From Demetria terragena DSM 11295 (GTDB taxonomy: Bacteria; Actinomycetota; Actinomycetes; Actinomycetales; Dermatophilaceae), in NCBI RefSeq assembly GCF_000376825.1, contig NZ_AQXW01000004.1, positions 1,736,001 to 1,800,000 on the forward strand: a stretch of 64,000 nt of DNA. Direction: 5' to 3'. The position numbers and the translations under genes were made by a program. The notes beneath the pieces are model-generated. The model made no database searches and had not been told where the DNA came from. It was given only the letters and a program-made list of their open reading frames with translations. Numbering within the stretch: position 1 is the first letter of the stretch; every line of letters starts with the position of its first letter. Below, piece after piece: positions 1 to 7,978 of the stretch.

Positions 1-98
1 CGAGGATGCGACCGAGGCGGCTGCGGCGCACCATGCTGAACTCGTCACGTGGTTGCAATGTCCACAATTCTAGTCATCGTTTCTGGAGTCATTCAAGG

Positions 99-117
99 TT
101 AGGTTGCCCTGACCAAC
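99..117. promoter_or_regulatory. Weak IdeR/DtxR-type iron box
   Basis: The 19 bases starting TTAGGTTGCCCTGACC match the actinobacterial iron-box consensus TTAGGTTAGGCTAACCTAA at about 14 of 19 positions, with a perfect left half. The site lies 50 bases before the hydrolase start at 168. It also lies about 65 bases upstream of a possible leftward gene that would begin near position 34 and leave the window. Two better boxes occur at 9590 and 10577, which makes a functional iron regulator in this genome likely. Which gene this site controls, if any, is unclear. Confidence 0.35.
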
Positions 118-167
118 AGCCCGAGAGCCTCCCGGGGACCGCGAACTTTGGGCCGTACGCTCGGCTC

Positions 168-1400
168 ATGCCGCACAGCATTCGCCTCCCCGGAATGATC
201 CTGACCGACCACACCATCGAGGTCCCGGTCGACCACTCCGATCCGAGTGGCGCGACGCTCACCGTCTTTGCCCGCGAGGTGTCTGCGCCGGGCGGTGCCG
301 ACAAGCCTTACCTGTTGTTCCTGCAAGGCGGTCCCGGCGGCGAGGGCCCGCGCCCTGCGGTCCCACTCGGCGGCTGGCACGCTCGCGCCCTCGAGGACTT
401 CCGGCTCTTACTCCTCGACCAGCGGGGTACGGGCCTGTCCACTCCGGTGGGGAGTTTGCCGGGGATGACCCCCCAAGAGCAGGCCGATTACCTCGTGCAC
501 TTCCGGGCTGACTCGATCGTCCGCGACGCCGAACTGCTGCGGGAGCATCTGGGCGTGGAGCAGTGGAGCCTGCTGGGCCAGTCCTTCGGTGGATTCTGTT
601 CTCTTCATTACCTATCCGCGTTCCCAGGATCGCTGCGAGAAGTCTTCTTCACCGGTGGCGTACCGCCCGTGGGCTTGCCCGTCGACGAGGTCTACCGCGC
701 CACCTACGCCCGCATGCAGGAACTGACCGAGGGCCATTACCAGCGCTTCCCTGGCGACCGCGACCGCATGCGACAGATTGCTGCCGAGTGCGAGCGCGGC
801 GCGATCACATTGCCGAACGGCGTCCCCCTGACGACGCATCGCTTGCAGACACTCGGATCCGGACTGGGCATGACCGGCGGTAGCGAGGCCTTGCACTTCT
901 TGCTGGAGCGCGACCCGGCGTCACCACGCTTTGTGTCCGATGTCTATGACGCCGTCCCGTTCGGTGGCTCCATGCCGATTTACACCGTGCTGCACGAGGC
1001 GTGCTATGCCGACGGCGGCGCGACCCGATGGTCATGCGACCGCGTACGCCCTAGCGAATACGACTCTGATGTCGCACTTTTCACCGCCGAGCACCCCTTC
1101 CCTTGGCACTTGAATGAGACGCCTGAGCTGAGCCCGTTGGCGGATGCCGCCCACTTGCTGGCCGAGCATGAGTGGCCTCGGCTCTATGACGAGGACGCCC
1201 TGCGGCGAGCCGAGGTGCCGTGCGCCGCGGCGATCTACTACGACGATCCGTTCGTGCTGCGGGAGCACTCCATGGCGACCGCCGAGTTGCTGCCACAGAT
1301 GCGCCCGTGGATCAGCAATGAGTGGCTGCATAACGGCATCCGTGCCGGCGGGCCCGATGTACTCGACCGGTTGATCAGGATGACCCGCGGCGAGATCTAA
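168..1400 (+). CDS. Alpha/beta hydrolase, proline iminopeptidase-like
   Basis: A 410-residue cytoplasmic alpha/beta hydrolase of the S33 type. Near residue 50 is the oxyanion-hole motif FLQGGPGG, typical of proline iminopeptidases, and further on is the nucleophile elbow GQSFGG. A late histidine in the segment NEWLHNGIRAGG fits the catalytic His. Family members release N-terminal proline or hydrolyse small esters and amides; the substrate here is unknown. The reading frame is open back to position 6, but the start at 168 (MPHSIRLPG) is chosen because actinobacterial homologues begin with just such a short MPxxRLPG segment before the LTDH strand. The stop overlaps the convergent HAD gene by 4 bases. 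A weak iron box lies upstream. Confidence 0.8.
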   Translation: MPHSIRLPGMILTDHTIEVPVDHSDPSGATLTVFAREVSAPGGADKPYLLFLQGGPGGEGPRPAVPLGGWHARALEDFRLLLLDQRGTGLSTPVGSLPGMTPQEQADYLVHFRADSIVRDAELLREHLGVEQWSLLGQSFGGFCSLHYLSAFPGSLREVFFTGGVPPVGLPVDEVYRATYARMQELTEGHYQRFPGDRDRMRQIAAECERGAITLPNGVPLTTHRLQTLGSGLGMTGGSEALHFLLERDPASPRFVSDVYDAVPFGGSMPIYTVLHEACYADGGATRWSCDRVRPSEYDSDVALFTAEHPFPWHLNETPELSPLADAAHLLAEHEWPRLYDEDALRRAEVPCAAAIYYDDPFVLREHSMATAELLPQMRPWISNEWLHNGIRAGGPDVLDRLIRMTRGEI

Positions 1401-2053
1401 GCGTCAGGGAGCAGGGTCTCGCCCAGCGTCGCCATCGAGTCGACCTGCACGGTGGGTTTGGCCGCGCGCAATGCCTCCGGCGTGCCAGCACCCCAGGTCA
1501 CCGCAACGGTCTGCAAGCCAGCGGCTTGGCCGGCCAAGACGTCAACTGCCGCATCGCCGACGTAAACCGACTCATCTTCCAGGGCGCCAATTGCCTTACA
1601 CGCCAGACGAATTGGCTCTGGATCGGGCTTATGTGCCGACGTATCCTCAAGCGTCACCGTCGGGTCAATCAAGCTGTCCAGTCCAGTCAAGGCCAACGCA
1701 CGTTGCGCCTGGCCCCGACGTTTCGAGGTCGCAACACCCACGCGTACGCCTGCCGCCGCCAACGCGGTCAACAACTCACCGGCGCCAGCGAACGGGCGGA
1801 TCATCTCCTCGGTATGCGCGTTGTTCCACTCGAGATAGGTCGCGTACATCTGATCGGCGAGGTCCGGATCGACCTCCCGAAAGGCCCTGATCAAGGGCTG
1901 TCCGATCCAGTTCTTGATCCGCGCCTCGTCTTCCGTTCGCCCCAAATGCGTTTGGAAGGTGTGCTGGTAGGACGCCACGATGAGCGGCACCGTGTCGACG
2001 AGCGTGCCGTCAAGGTCGAAGATGACTGTGGGCCAGCGCGGGGAATCGGTCAC
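1397..2053 (-). CDS. HAD hydrolase, phosphoglycolate phosphatase/PpaX-like
   Basis: A 218-residue HAD-superfamily phosphatase. Motif I is FDLDGTLVDT near residue 13 (nucleophile Asp and acid/base Asp). Motif II is the VATSK segment, and motifs III/IV are the lysine in AHKPDPEP followed by VGDAAVDV. The cap sits between motifs I and II and is helical, as in the Gph/PpaX group. These enzymes dephosphorylate phosphoglycolate or pyrophosphate, and which applies cannot be told from sequence. The gene converges on the preceding hydrolase with a 4-base overlap and follows the permease gene on the same strand by about 30 bases, so the two may be co-transcribed. Confidence 0.8.
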   Translation of the reverse strand: MTDSPRWPTVIFDLDGTLVDTVPLIVASYQHTFQTHLGRTEDEARIKNWIGQPLIRAFREVDPDLADQMYATYLEWNNAHTEEMIRPFAGAGELLTALAAAGVRVGVATSKRRGQAQRALALTGLDSLIDPTVTLEDTSAHKPDPEPIRLACKAIGALEDESVYVGDAAVDVLAGQAAGLQTVAVTWGAGTPEALRAAKPTVQVDSMATLGETLLPDA

Positions 2054-2084
2054 TAGGCAAGGCTACGAAAGTCGAGCACTGAGG

Positions 2085-3479
2085 TCAGTGGCCGCCTCTC
2101 GCATCCGATTCCAGTGACTCAGGCGAAGCCTTGCGGCTGGTCCCGTGCAGGTAGATGCCGATGCCAACGATGGCCGCCGCCAGACCCACCGACAGCCACA
2201 GCTGCAGTCGCTGCCCCTCCAGCACGGCCATGAGCACGAGCGTCACCGCAATGAAGGCAATCGCGGCGATCGTGAGGTAGGGGAAGGCCCACATGCGGAC
2301 GAGCGGCTTGGCCCCTTCGGCGTCCAGCAGCGCGCGCATCCGCAATTGGGACAACGCGATCACCAGGTAGACGAACAGCGCGATCGCGCCGGAGGTCGCC
2401 AACAGGTAGCCGAACATCTCTTCGCCGAAGACGTAGTTGCCAATCACCCCGACAAAGCCAAACGCGGTGCTTGCCAGAATCGCCCAGGTCGGTACGCCAC
2501 GCGCGGCGACGGTGGACCAGGACCGGGGAGCGTCGCCTCGCTTGGAAAGGGAGAACGCCATCCGGCTAGCGGTGTAGAGCGCGGAGTTCAGACAGGATGC
2601 GACCGCGGTCAGGATGACCAGGTCCAGGACCCAGTTGAGGCTGCCAAGCCCCAGGACATCGAGCGTGGCCTGATAGGAGCCAGCGTCACCGAGGTTGGGC
2701 GAGTTCCAGGCCACCAGCGAAACGACGACAAAGATAGAACCCAGGTAGAACAAGGAGATTCGCCAGATGACCGAGTTCACGGCGCGGCGGATCCCACCGG
2801 CCGGGTCGCCCGACTCGGCTGCTGCGATGGTCACGATCTCGGTGCCCATGAAAGTGAACATCGTGGTGAGCATGGCGGCCAGGATCCCTTGGAATCCACC
2901 GGGCGCGAAGCCTTCGGTCCACAGGTGCGAGATCCCTGAGACATCCGAATTGGGAAGCAGGCCAAAGATCCCCAGCAGTCCGACCGCGATGAACGCCACA
3001 ATCGCGACCACCTTGACCAGAGCAAACCAGAACTCGAACTCGCCATAGTTTCCGACGGAGAGCAGGTTGGTACCCATCAGCAGCAGCGTGATGATGAGCG
3101 CAAAAATCCACTGATCAATGCCCGTCCAGTTGGACAGGATGGCCGCACCCGCAATCGCCTCAACCGGGATCACCACGACCCAGAACCACCAGTAGAGCCA
3201 GCCGATAGAGAAGCCCGCCCAACGGCCGAGCGCCCGGTCGGCATAGGTCGAGAACGACCCACTGTCGGGGTGGGCCGTTGCCATTTCGCCGAGCATGCGC
3301 ATCACGAGCACGACCAACGTGCCGGCGAGGGTGTAGGAGATCAGCACGGACGGGCCAGCGAGTTTGATGGCCTCCGCCGAGCCGACAAATAGTCCGGCGC
3401 CGATCACGCCGGCGATCGAAAGCATGGTGATGTGACGGGACTTGAGCCCCGCTTGGAGTTGTTGGTCGCTACCACTCAT
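2085..3479 (-). CDS. Amino acid permease, APC superfamily (GABA permease-like)
   Basis: A 464-residue integral membrane protein with about 12 hydrophobic segments. The first helix carries the APC signature GVIGAGLFVGS, and the AGTLVVLVMRMLGEMA segment follows, as in the GabP/AnsP/LysP family of proton-coupled amino acid permeases. The GSFSTYADRALGRWAGFSIG stretch is typical of GABA and aromatic amino acid permeases. It probably imports an amino acid across the cytoplasmic membrane; the substrate is not decidable. The gene is divergent from paaI, and the 220-base gap between them holds tandem TGTCCGA repeats that may be an operator. Confidence 0.85.
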   Translation of the reverse strand: MSGSDQQLQAGLKSRHITMLSIAGVIGAGLFVGSAEAIKLAGPSVLISYTLAGTLVVLVMRMLGEMATAHPDSGSFSTYADRALGRWAGFSIGWLYWWFWVVVIPVEAIAGAAILSNWTGIDQWIFALIITLLLMGTNLLSVGNYGEFEFWFALVKVVAIVAFIAVGLLGIFGLLPNSDVSGISHLWTEGFAPGGFQGILAAMLTTMFTFMGTEIVTIAAAESGDPAGGIRRAVNSVIWRISLFYLGSIFVVVSLVAWNSPNLGDAGSYQATLDVLGLGSLNWVLDLVILTAVASCLNSALYTASRMAFSLSKRGDAPRSWSTVAARGVPTWAILASTAFGFVGVIGNYVFGEEMFGYLLATSGAIALFVYLVIALSQLRMRALLDAEGAKPLVRMWAFPYLTIAAIAFIAVTLVLMAVLEGQRLQLWLSVGLAAAIVGIGIYLHGTSRKASPESLESDARGGH

Positions 3480-3555
3480 GGGGTGTCGCTCCTGATGCTC
3501 AGTGGTTGGAACCGTCCGAGTCTGTCGCCCACCCCGCCAGAACGATCCGTCATTC

Positions 3556-3584
3556 TGTCCGATCTTGTCCGACTTGCTGTCAGA
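3556..3584. promoter_or_regulatory. Direct-repeat operator candidate
   Basis: Three near-identical heptamers, TGTCCGA, TGTCCGA and TGTCAGA, begin at 3556, 3566 and 3578, a spacing of 10 and 12 bases that puts them on nearly the same helical face. They lie between the divergent permease and paaI genes, in the place where a shared regulator would bind. There is no supporting regulator gene next to them. Confidence 0.25.
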
Positions 3585-3700
3585 TCGTCGGGCGACGTCT
3601 CGTGCCAGGTCGTATCACGCAGCCGCTGGCAGGGACGGTGATTGGTGCCGGGTATGCAAAGGCCCGGCTTTAACCACCTCGCCATCGCGTGCCTGGCAAC

Positions 3701-4282
3701 ATGACCATCATGGGCGGAGAAGCGATCGACAGAGGCCACGTACTGAGCATGTGGGAGGCCGACCGAGCCTCCCGCGACTTGGGGATCGAGTTGCTCGACG
3801 TCGAGTTACGCGACGGTCTTGGCTATGCGCTCACGCGCATGACCATCTCCCCGGCCATGGTCAACGGTCACGGCATCGCACACGGAGGGTACGTCTTCAT
3901 CCTCGCTGACTCGACATTCGCGCTGGCATGCAACGCGGGCGGCATGACGACGGTCGCCTCGGGGGCGGATATTTCGTTCGTCTCTTCCACGCGACTCGAC
4001 GATGTACTGATCGCCGAAGGTATCGAGCGAGCGACCTACGGCCGCAATGGCATCACTGATGTCACGGTGACCCGCGAATCCGACCGCGCACTGGTCGCGG
4101 AGTTCCGGGGGCGGTCTCGACAGGCTCGACCAGCGAGCGCGGCTCGACCAGCGAGTGCGGCTCGACCAGCGAGTGCGGCTCGACCAGCGAGCGCGGCTCG
4201 ACCAGCGAGTGCGGCTCGACCAGCGAGTGCGGCTCGACCAGCGAGTGCGGCTCGACAAATTCGACCAGCAAAGGACGCCTGA
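3701..4282 (+). CDS. paaI: PaaI-type hotdog thioesterase with repeat-derived C-terminal tail
   Basis: A hotdog-fold acyl-CoA thioesterase of the phenylacetate pathway. The core has the motif NGHGIAHGGYVFILADS, whose HGG and Asp match the PaaI active site. PaaI hydrolyses stalled hydroxyphenylacetyl-CoA or ring-opened CoA esters. A normal PaaI is about 135-150 residues; this frame runs to 193 because an 18-base tandem repeat adds seven ASAARP units after residue 144. The stop is one base before paaK, so the two are coupled. GTG at 3689 and ATG at 3710 are alternative starts; none has a strong ribosome site. Only paaI and paaK of the paa pathway are in the window. Confidence 0.8.
   Translation: MTIMGGEAIDRGHVLSMWEADRASRDLGIELLDVELRDGLGYALTRMTISPAMVNGHGIAHGGYVFILADSTFALACNAGGMTTVASGADISFVSSTRLDDVLIAEGIERATYGRNGITDVTVTRESDRALVAEFRGRSRQARPASAARPASAARPASAARPASAARPASAARPASAARPASAARQIRPAKDA
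4113..4269 (+). repeat. 18-bp tandem repeat from the CTCGACCAGCG element, inside paaI
   Basis: The stretch opens with GGTCTCGACAGGCTCGACC, the arm of the window's palindromic family. It is followed by seven copies (4133-4258) of an 18-base unit GCGAGYGCGGCTCGACCA. Units differ only at one C/T position. Each unit encodes ASAARP, so gain or loss of copies never shifts the frame. The tract ends with CTCGACAAATTCGACCAGC just before the stop. It looks like a variable-number tandem repeat grown from one arm of the palindrome. Confidence 0.9.
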
Positions 4283-4283
4283 C

Positions 4284-5594
4284 ATGACGACCCTTCCCGC
4301 GATCGCCGACGGCACCCACCTTTTCGATGATGCCGAGCGTTGGTCGCTCGATGAGTTGCGCGCCCGACAACTGGAACGCCTCCGCACGACCCTGCAGCGC
4401 GCGTACGACAACGTCCCGCACTATCGAAAGGCCTTTGACGACAAGGGTTTCCATCCCCAAGACCTCTCATCGCTCGAAGACCTTCGCCACGCGCCCATGA
4501 CCGAGAAGACTGATCTGCGGGACAACTACCCGTTTGGGCTATTCGCCGTGCCGCGCGATCAGGTCGTGCGACTCCACGCCTCCAGCGGGACCACCGGAAA
4601 ACCCACGGTGGTCGGCTACACCCGCGAGGACATCGACACGTGGGCCAGCCTGGTCGCGCGGTCGCTGCGTTGCGCGGGCGTACGACCAGGGGACGTCGTC
4701 CATGTCGCCTACGGCTACGGACTGTTCACAGGTGGACTTGGCGCGCACTACGGCGCCGAACGGCTCGGCTGCACCGTCGTACCGATGAGTGGCGGGCAGA
4801 CGGCCAAGCAAATTCAACTGATCCACGACTTCGAGGCTCGCGCCATCATGGTGACGCCGTCGTACTTCCTCTCCATGCTGGATGAGATGCAGGCGCACGG
4901 CGTTGACCCGGCCCCGTCCCCCTTGCAGATCGGCGTCTTCGGCGCCGAGCCGTGGACTCCCGCGATGCGCGAGGAGATCGAGCGCCGCGGTGCCATGCAC
5001 GCGACCGACATCTATGGGCTGTCGGAGCTGATGGGGCCAGGCGTGGCGCAGGAGGCAGTCGAGACCAAAGACGGCCTGCACATCTGGGAGGACCATTTCT
5101 ATCCAGAGATCATCGACCCGATCACCGGCGACCCGGTGCCCGATGGCGAGGTTGGAGAGTTGGTCTTCACCTCGCTGACCAAGCAAGCCATGCCGATCGT
5201 GCGCTATCGCACTCGCGATCTCACCCGACTCCTTCCAGGCACCGCGCGCCCGGCGATGCGACGTATGGAGAAGGTCACTGGTCGCACCGACGACCTCATG
5301 ATTGTGCGCGGCGTGAACGTCTTTCCTACGCAGATCGAGGAGCTAGTGCTGGCCCTTCCCGGGCTGACTCCCTACTTCCAATGTGTCCTCACGCGGCCGG
5401 ACCGCATGGACGCGTTGACGGTTCGTGTAGAGGCCGAACCGGCGCTTTCGGCGGATGAACGGACTGCCTTGGCCGCTAGGCTGGCCGAGCAAATCAAGAC
5501 TCGGATTGGGACCTCGGCAACCGTAGAGATCCTCGGCGAAGGCGGGATCGAGCGGTCAGTGGGTAAAGCTCGACGCATTGTCGACGAGCGATAG
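4284..5594 (+). CDS. paaK: Phenylacetate-CoA ligase
   Basis: A 436-residue adenylate-forming enzyme, close to the usual PaaK length of about 430-440. It activates phenylacetate to phenylacetyl-CoA using ATP and CoA, the first step of aerobic phenylacetate degradation. The AMP-binding P-loop ASSGTTGKP is near residue 95, YGLSELMGPG is the A5 motif, and YRTRDLTR plus GRTDDLMIVRGVNVFP mark the hinge and C-terminal domain. The start MTTLPAIADG directly follows the paaI stop; the frame is open further upstream only because the repeat tract has no stops. Ring-epoxidase genes are absent nearby, so this may be a scavenging or partial set. Confidence 0.92.
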   Translation: MTTLPAIADGTHLFDDAERWSLDELRARQLERLRTTLQRAYDNVPHYRKAFDDKGFHPQDLSSLEDLRHAPMTEKTDLRDNYPFGLFAVPRDQVVRLHASSGTTGKPTVVGYTREDIDTWASLVARSLRCAGVRPGDVVHVAYGYGLFTGGLGAHYGAERLGCTVVPMSGGQTAKQIQLIHDFEARAIMVTPSYFLSMLDEMQAHGVDPAPSPLQIGVFGAEPWTPAMREEIERRGAMHATDIYGLSELMGPGVAQEAVETKDGLHIWEDHFYPEIIDPITGDPVPDGEVGELVFTSLTKQAMPIVRYRTRDLTRLLPGTARPAMRRMEKVTGRTDDLMIVRGVNVFPTQIEELVLALPGLTPYFQCVLTRPDRMDALTVRVEAEPALSADERTALAARLAEQIKTRIGTSATVEILGEGGIERSVGKARRIVDER

Positions 5595-5682
5595 TTCAGG
5601 GAACCGCGCCGCCAGCGCCAACGTCGGACGCATAGATCTTCGGCCACCGCACACGGCCGTCACGCTTCGGAAGGACCTAGTC

Positions 5683-7380
5683 ATGGCTACTCGCCACTCC
5701 CGTACGGCGACTCTCGCCGCCCTCACCCTCGTGGCCGGCGTCGCCGTGTCAGGTTGCCAAGACACTGGCAGCCCCACCGTGGCACCGACCTCCTCGCCGG
5801 CACAAAAACCCATCGCCGACCTCACGAAATACGCCAAGCAATCGGTGACTTGGTCAGAGGAAACCTGCCCTGAGTCCATGCGCTCTATCACCCTGATCTC
5901 GGATGAGACCACGTGCGCCAAGGTGACTGCGCCGAAGGACTACACCGACCATGGCAAGGGCGACATCAGCCTGATGGTCGCGCGGACCAAGGGCAAAGAC
6001 GCCAACTCGCGAGTGCTGTTCACCAACCCCGGCGGGCCCGGCGGCCCCGCAGCCCGGTTCTCCGCCGCTGTCGCCAAACTGTCGCCTCTGTCGGCCACCC
6101 ACGACGTGATCGGCATCGATCCGCGCGGGACGGGCGACTCCACGTCGGTGAGCTGCGAACCGGCCAAGGTCGACTACGACGACCCCCGAACGCTAGGCCC
6201 AGCACAGATCCGGCAGATCCAGACCGCCACCAAGAAGTCCGTCCAGGCCTGCGCGAAGAAGCACGGCGACCTGCTGCCGCACATCACCTCCGATAACACC
6301 GCACGTGACCACGACCTGGTGCGCCAGATCCTGGGCAAGGACACCGTCGACTATTACGGGGTTTCGGGCGGCACCTGGCTCGGCGCGCGGTATGCCACCC
6401 TCTTCCCCAAGCGGGTCGGACGCTTCGTCCTCGACAGCAATACCGACTTCTCAGCGGAGTGGTCCAAGACCTTCTTCAACCAGCCGATGGCCTTTCAGCG
6501 ACGTTGGGACTCCCAGTTCTTGCCCTGGGCCGCCCGGCATAACGACCGCTATTCCCTGGGCGCCACACCGCAGGCCGTCGACCAGACCTACGAGAAAATC
6601 CGTAAGGCGGCTGGTGACGGCCGGCTCGGCGAGTTCACTCCCGTGATCATCGACAGCATCCTCGCGAGTGCGCTCTACTCCGACAGCGGCTTCACCTCCT
6701 CCGCCAGCTTGCTCGTCCTGCTCAACCGGGCGGCCGACGGTGACAAGGCCGCGTTGTCCAGCGCCGAGCGCGGTGCCGGATCCGGCGGTGGCGGATATGA
6801 GGACTACCGCGAGCGCACGACCTTCACTGCCATCACCTGCAATGACACACCGTGGAGCAAGCAGGCCTCGACCTATGCCGCGAACGCGCTGAGCCAGGGC
6901 AAAAAGTACCCGCTCACGGGCTATAACGGGCTGACCAACGAGTGCGCCTTCTGGCCGTACGAGGCGCCGCAGACCAAGGTCGACCTCTCGAAGGCACCGC
7001 CGATGATGATGGTGCAGACCGAACTCGACCCGGCGACCTCCTACGAGAACGCGATTGCCGCGCACAAGGCTTCTCCCTCGACGCGGATGCTCGTCGTGGA
7101 CAACCAGGGCGATCATGGCGCCGTGGTGGGCAGCAAGAACGCGTGTGTGACAACCGCCGCCTACGACTTCCTCATCAAAGGTGACTTGATCGGCGACGAC
7201 GGTGTTTGCCCGTCCATCCCGCTGCCGAACGACCGCACTGCCTATGAGGTCGGCGAGAAGCAGGACGGCGAGAAGTTGCCGACCACGGATGGCTACGCAC
7301 GTCAGCAGCCCAACTTGGCCCAGCAGGTCATCGACCTTCTGCTCAAGATCATCGCTGAGGCAACGCGGCCACGGAACTAG
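5683..7380 (+). CDS. Secreted lipoprotein alpha/beta hydrolase, tripeptidyl aminopeptidase-like
   Basis: A 565-residue exported hydrolase resembling Streptomyces Tap/SlpD/SlpE aminopeptidases. Residues 1-25 form a lipoprotein signal with lipobox VSGC, so the mature enzyme should be membrane-anchored outside the cell. The oxyanion segment TNPGGPGG and IDPRGTGDS are followed by the nucleophile elbow GVSGGTWLG. The C-terminal TAP-like domain holds the acid and base, with VDNQGDHGAVVG supplying the His. Such enzymes trim tri- or dipeptides from secreted proteins. The start at 5683 has GGAAGGA upstream and precedes a proper signal peptide; upstream codons in frame do not look protein-like. Confidence 0.88.
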   Translation: MATRHSRTATLAALTLVAGVAVSGCQDTGSPTVAPTSSPAQKPIADLTKYAKQSVTWSEETCPESMRSITLISDETTCAKVTAPKDYTDHGKGDISLMVARTKGKDANSRVLFTNPGGPGGPAARFSAAVAKLSPLSATHDVIGIDPRGTGDSTSVSCEPAKVDYDDPRTLGPAQIRQIQTATKKSVQACAKKHGDLLPHITSDNTARDHDLVRQILGKDTVDYYGVSGGTWLGARYATLFPKRVGRFVLDSNTDFSAEWSKTFFNQPMAFQRRWDSQFLPWAARHNDRYSLGATPQAVDQTYEKIRKAAGDGRLGEFTPVIIDSILASALYSDSGFTSSASLLVLLNRAADGDKAALSSAERGAGSGGGGYEDYRERTTFTAITCNDTPWSKQASTYAANALSQGKKYPLTGYNGLTNECAFWPYEAPQTKVDLSKAPPMMMVQTELDPATSYENAIAAHKASPSTRMLVVDNQGDHGAVVGSKNACVTTAAYDFLIKGDLIGDDGVCPSIPLPNDRTAYEVGEKQDGEKLPTTDGYARQQPNLAQQVIDLLLKIIAEATRPRN

Positions 7381-7385
7381 GCCGA

Positions 7386-7919
7386 TCAGCCACCAGGCTT
7401 GAGGGCGCTGAGCTCGTCAAGGAAGTCATCGACCTCGTCGAAGACGTACCCCTGGTGGAAGCCGGAGGTGTCGAACTTGGAGCTGGCGATGTCGGGCAGC
7501 GGATTGTGGTGCGCCATCGCGACGATCACTCGATCGAGAAAGTCGTCCACATCGGCACAGACGTAACCGCCACGTCGGATCGTGAAGGTGCGGTCGCGTA
7601 CCCAATCGACCTGGGACTGGGTCCAGTTCCAGGACGGGGCAGCCCGTCGGTTCGTCTCCGGTGGTGCTGGCGCGTCCCAATCGGCACGCCAGCGTTGGAG
7701 CCGATCGATGAGGCGCTTCACGTCAGCTCGGGCGTATCCCTGGCCAAATCGGTTGGTGGGTAAGGCAAAACTGGTCGGGTCAGGGATTTGGCGGCCTGCA
7801 CGCATACACGCTGAGGTGTTACTGATGAGGAGGTCTACTGCGGCGTGATCATGGCCGCCACGCTCGGACCGCAGCGACATCGCGTTCAAATCGCTGAGGT
7901 GTTGAGGTGTCCACTGCAT
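7386..7919 (-). CDS. Protein with four DivIVA-type motifs
   Basis: A 177-residue protein that carries four DivIVA-domain-like motifs of the pattern GY-x-x-x-x-VDxFLD. They are at about residues 20-33 (GGHDHAAVDLLI), 58-73 (FGQGYARADVKRLID), 115-130 (RGGYVCADVDDFLDR) and 154-170 (FHQGYVFDEVDDFLDEL). In DivIVA/Wag31 this motif begins the pole- and septum-targeting N-terminal domain; here no long coiled coil follows. Short multi-motif proteins of this kind occur in actinobacteria without known function. ATG at 7943 is an alternative start (eight residues longer, with GGAAG before it). The gene converges with the preceding aminopeptidase gene, 5 bases apart. Confidence 0.7.
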   Translation of the reverse strand: MQWTPQHLSDLNAMSLRSERGGHDHAAVDLLISNTSACMRAGRQIPDPTSFALPTNRFGQGYARADVKRLIDRLQRWRADWDAPAPPETNRRAAPSWNWTQSQVDWVRDRTFTIRRGGYVCADVDDFLDRVIVAMAHHNPLPDIASSKFDTSGFHQGYVFDEVDDFLDELSALKPGG

Positions 7920-7978
7920 GAGTCCAGGATGCCAGCAAGGCATCTGGCGCTTCCGCGGACGGGTCTAGAGTGAACGCC

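Noticed and set aside
4133-4258. CRISPR array
   Set aside because: The 18-base repeats are directly abutting with no spacers, are translated in frame, and no cas gene is present.
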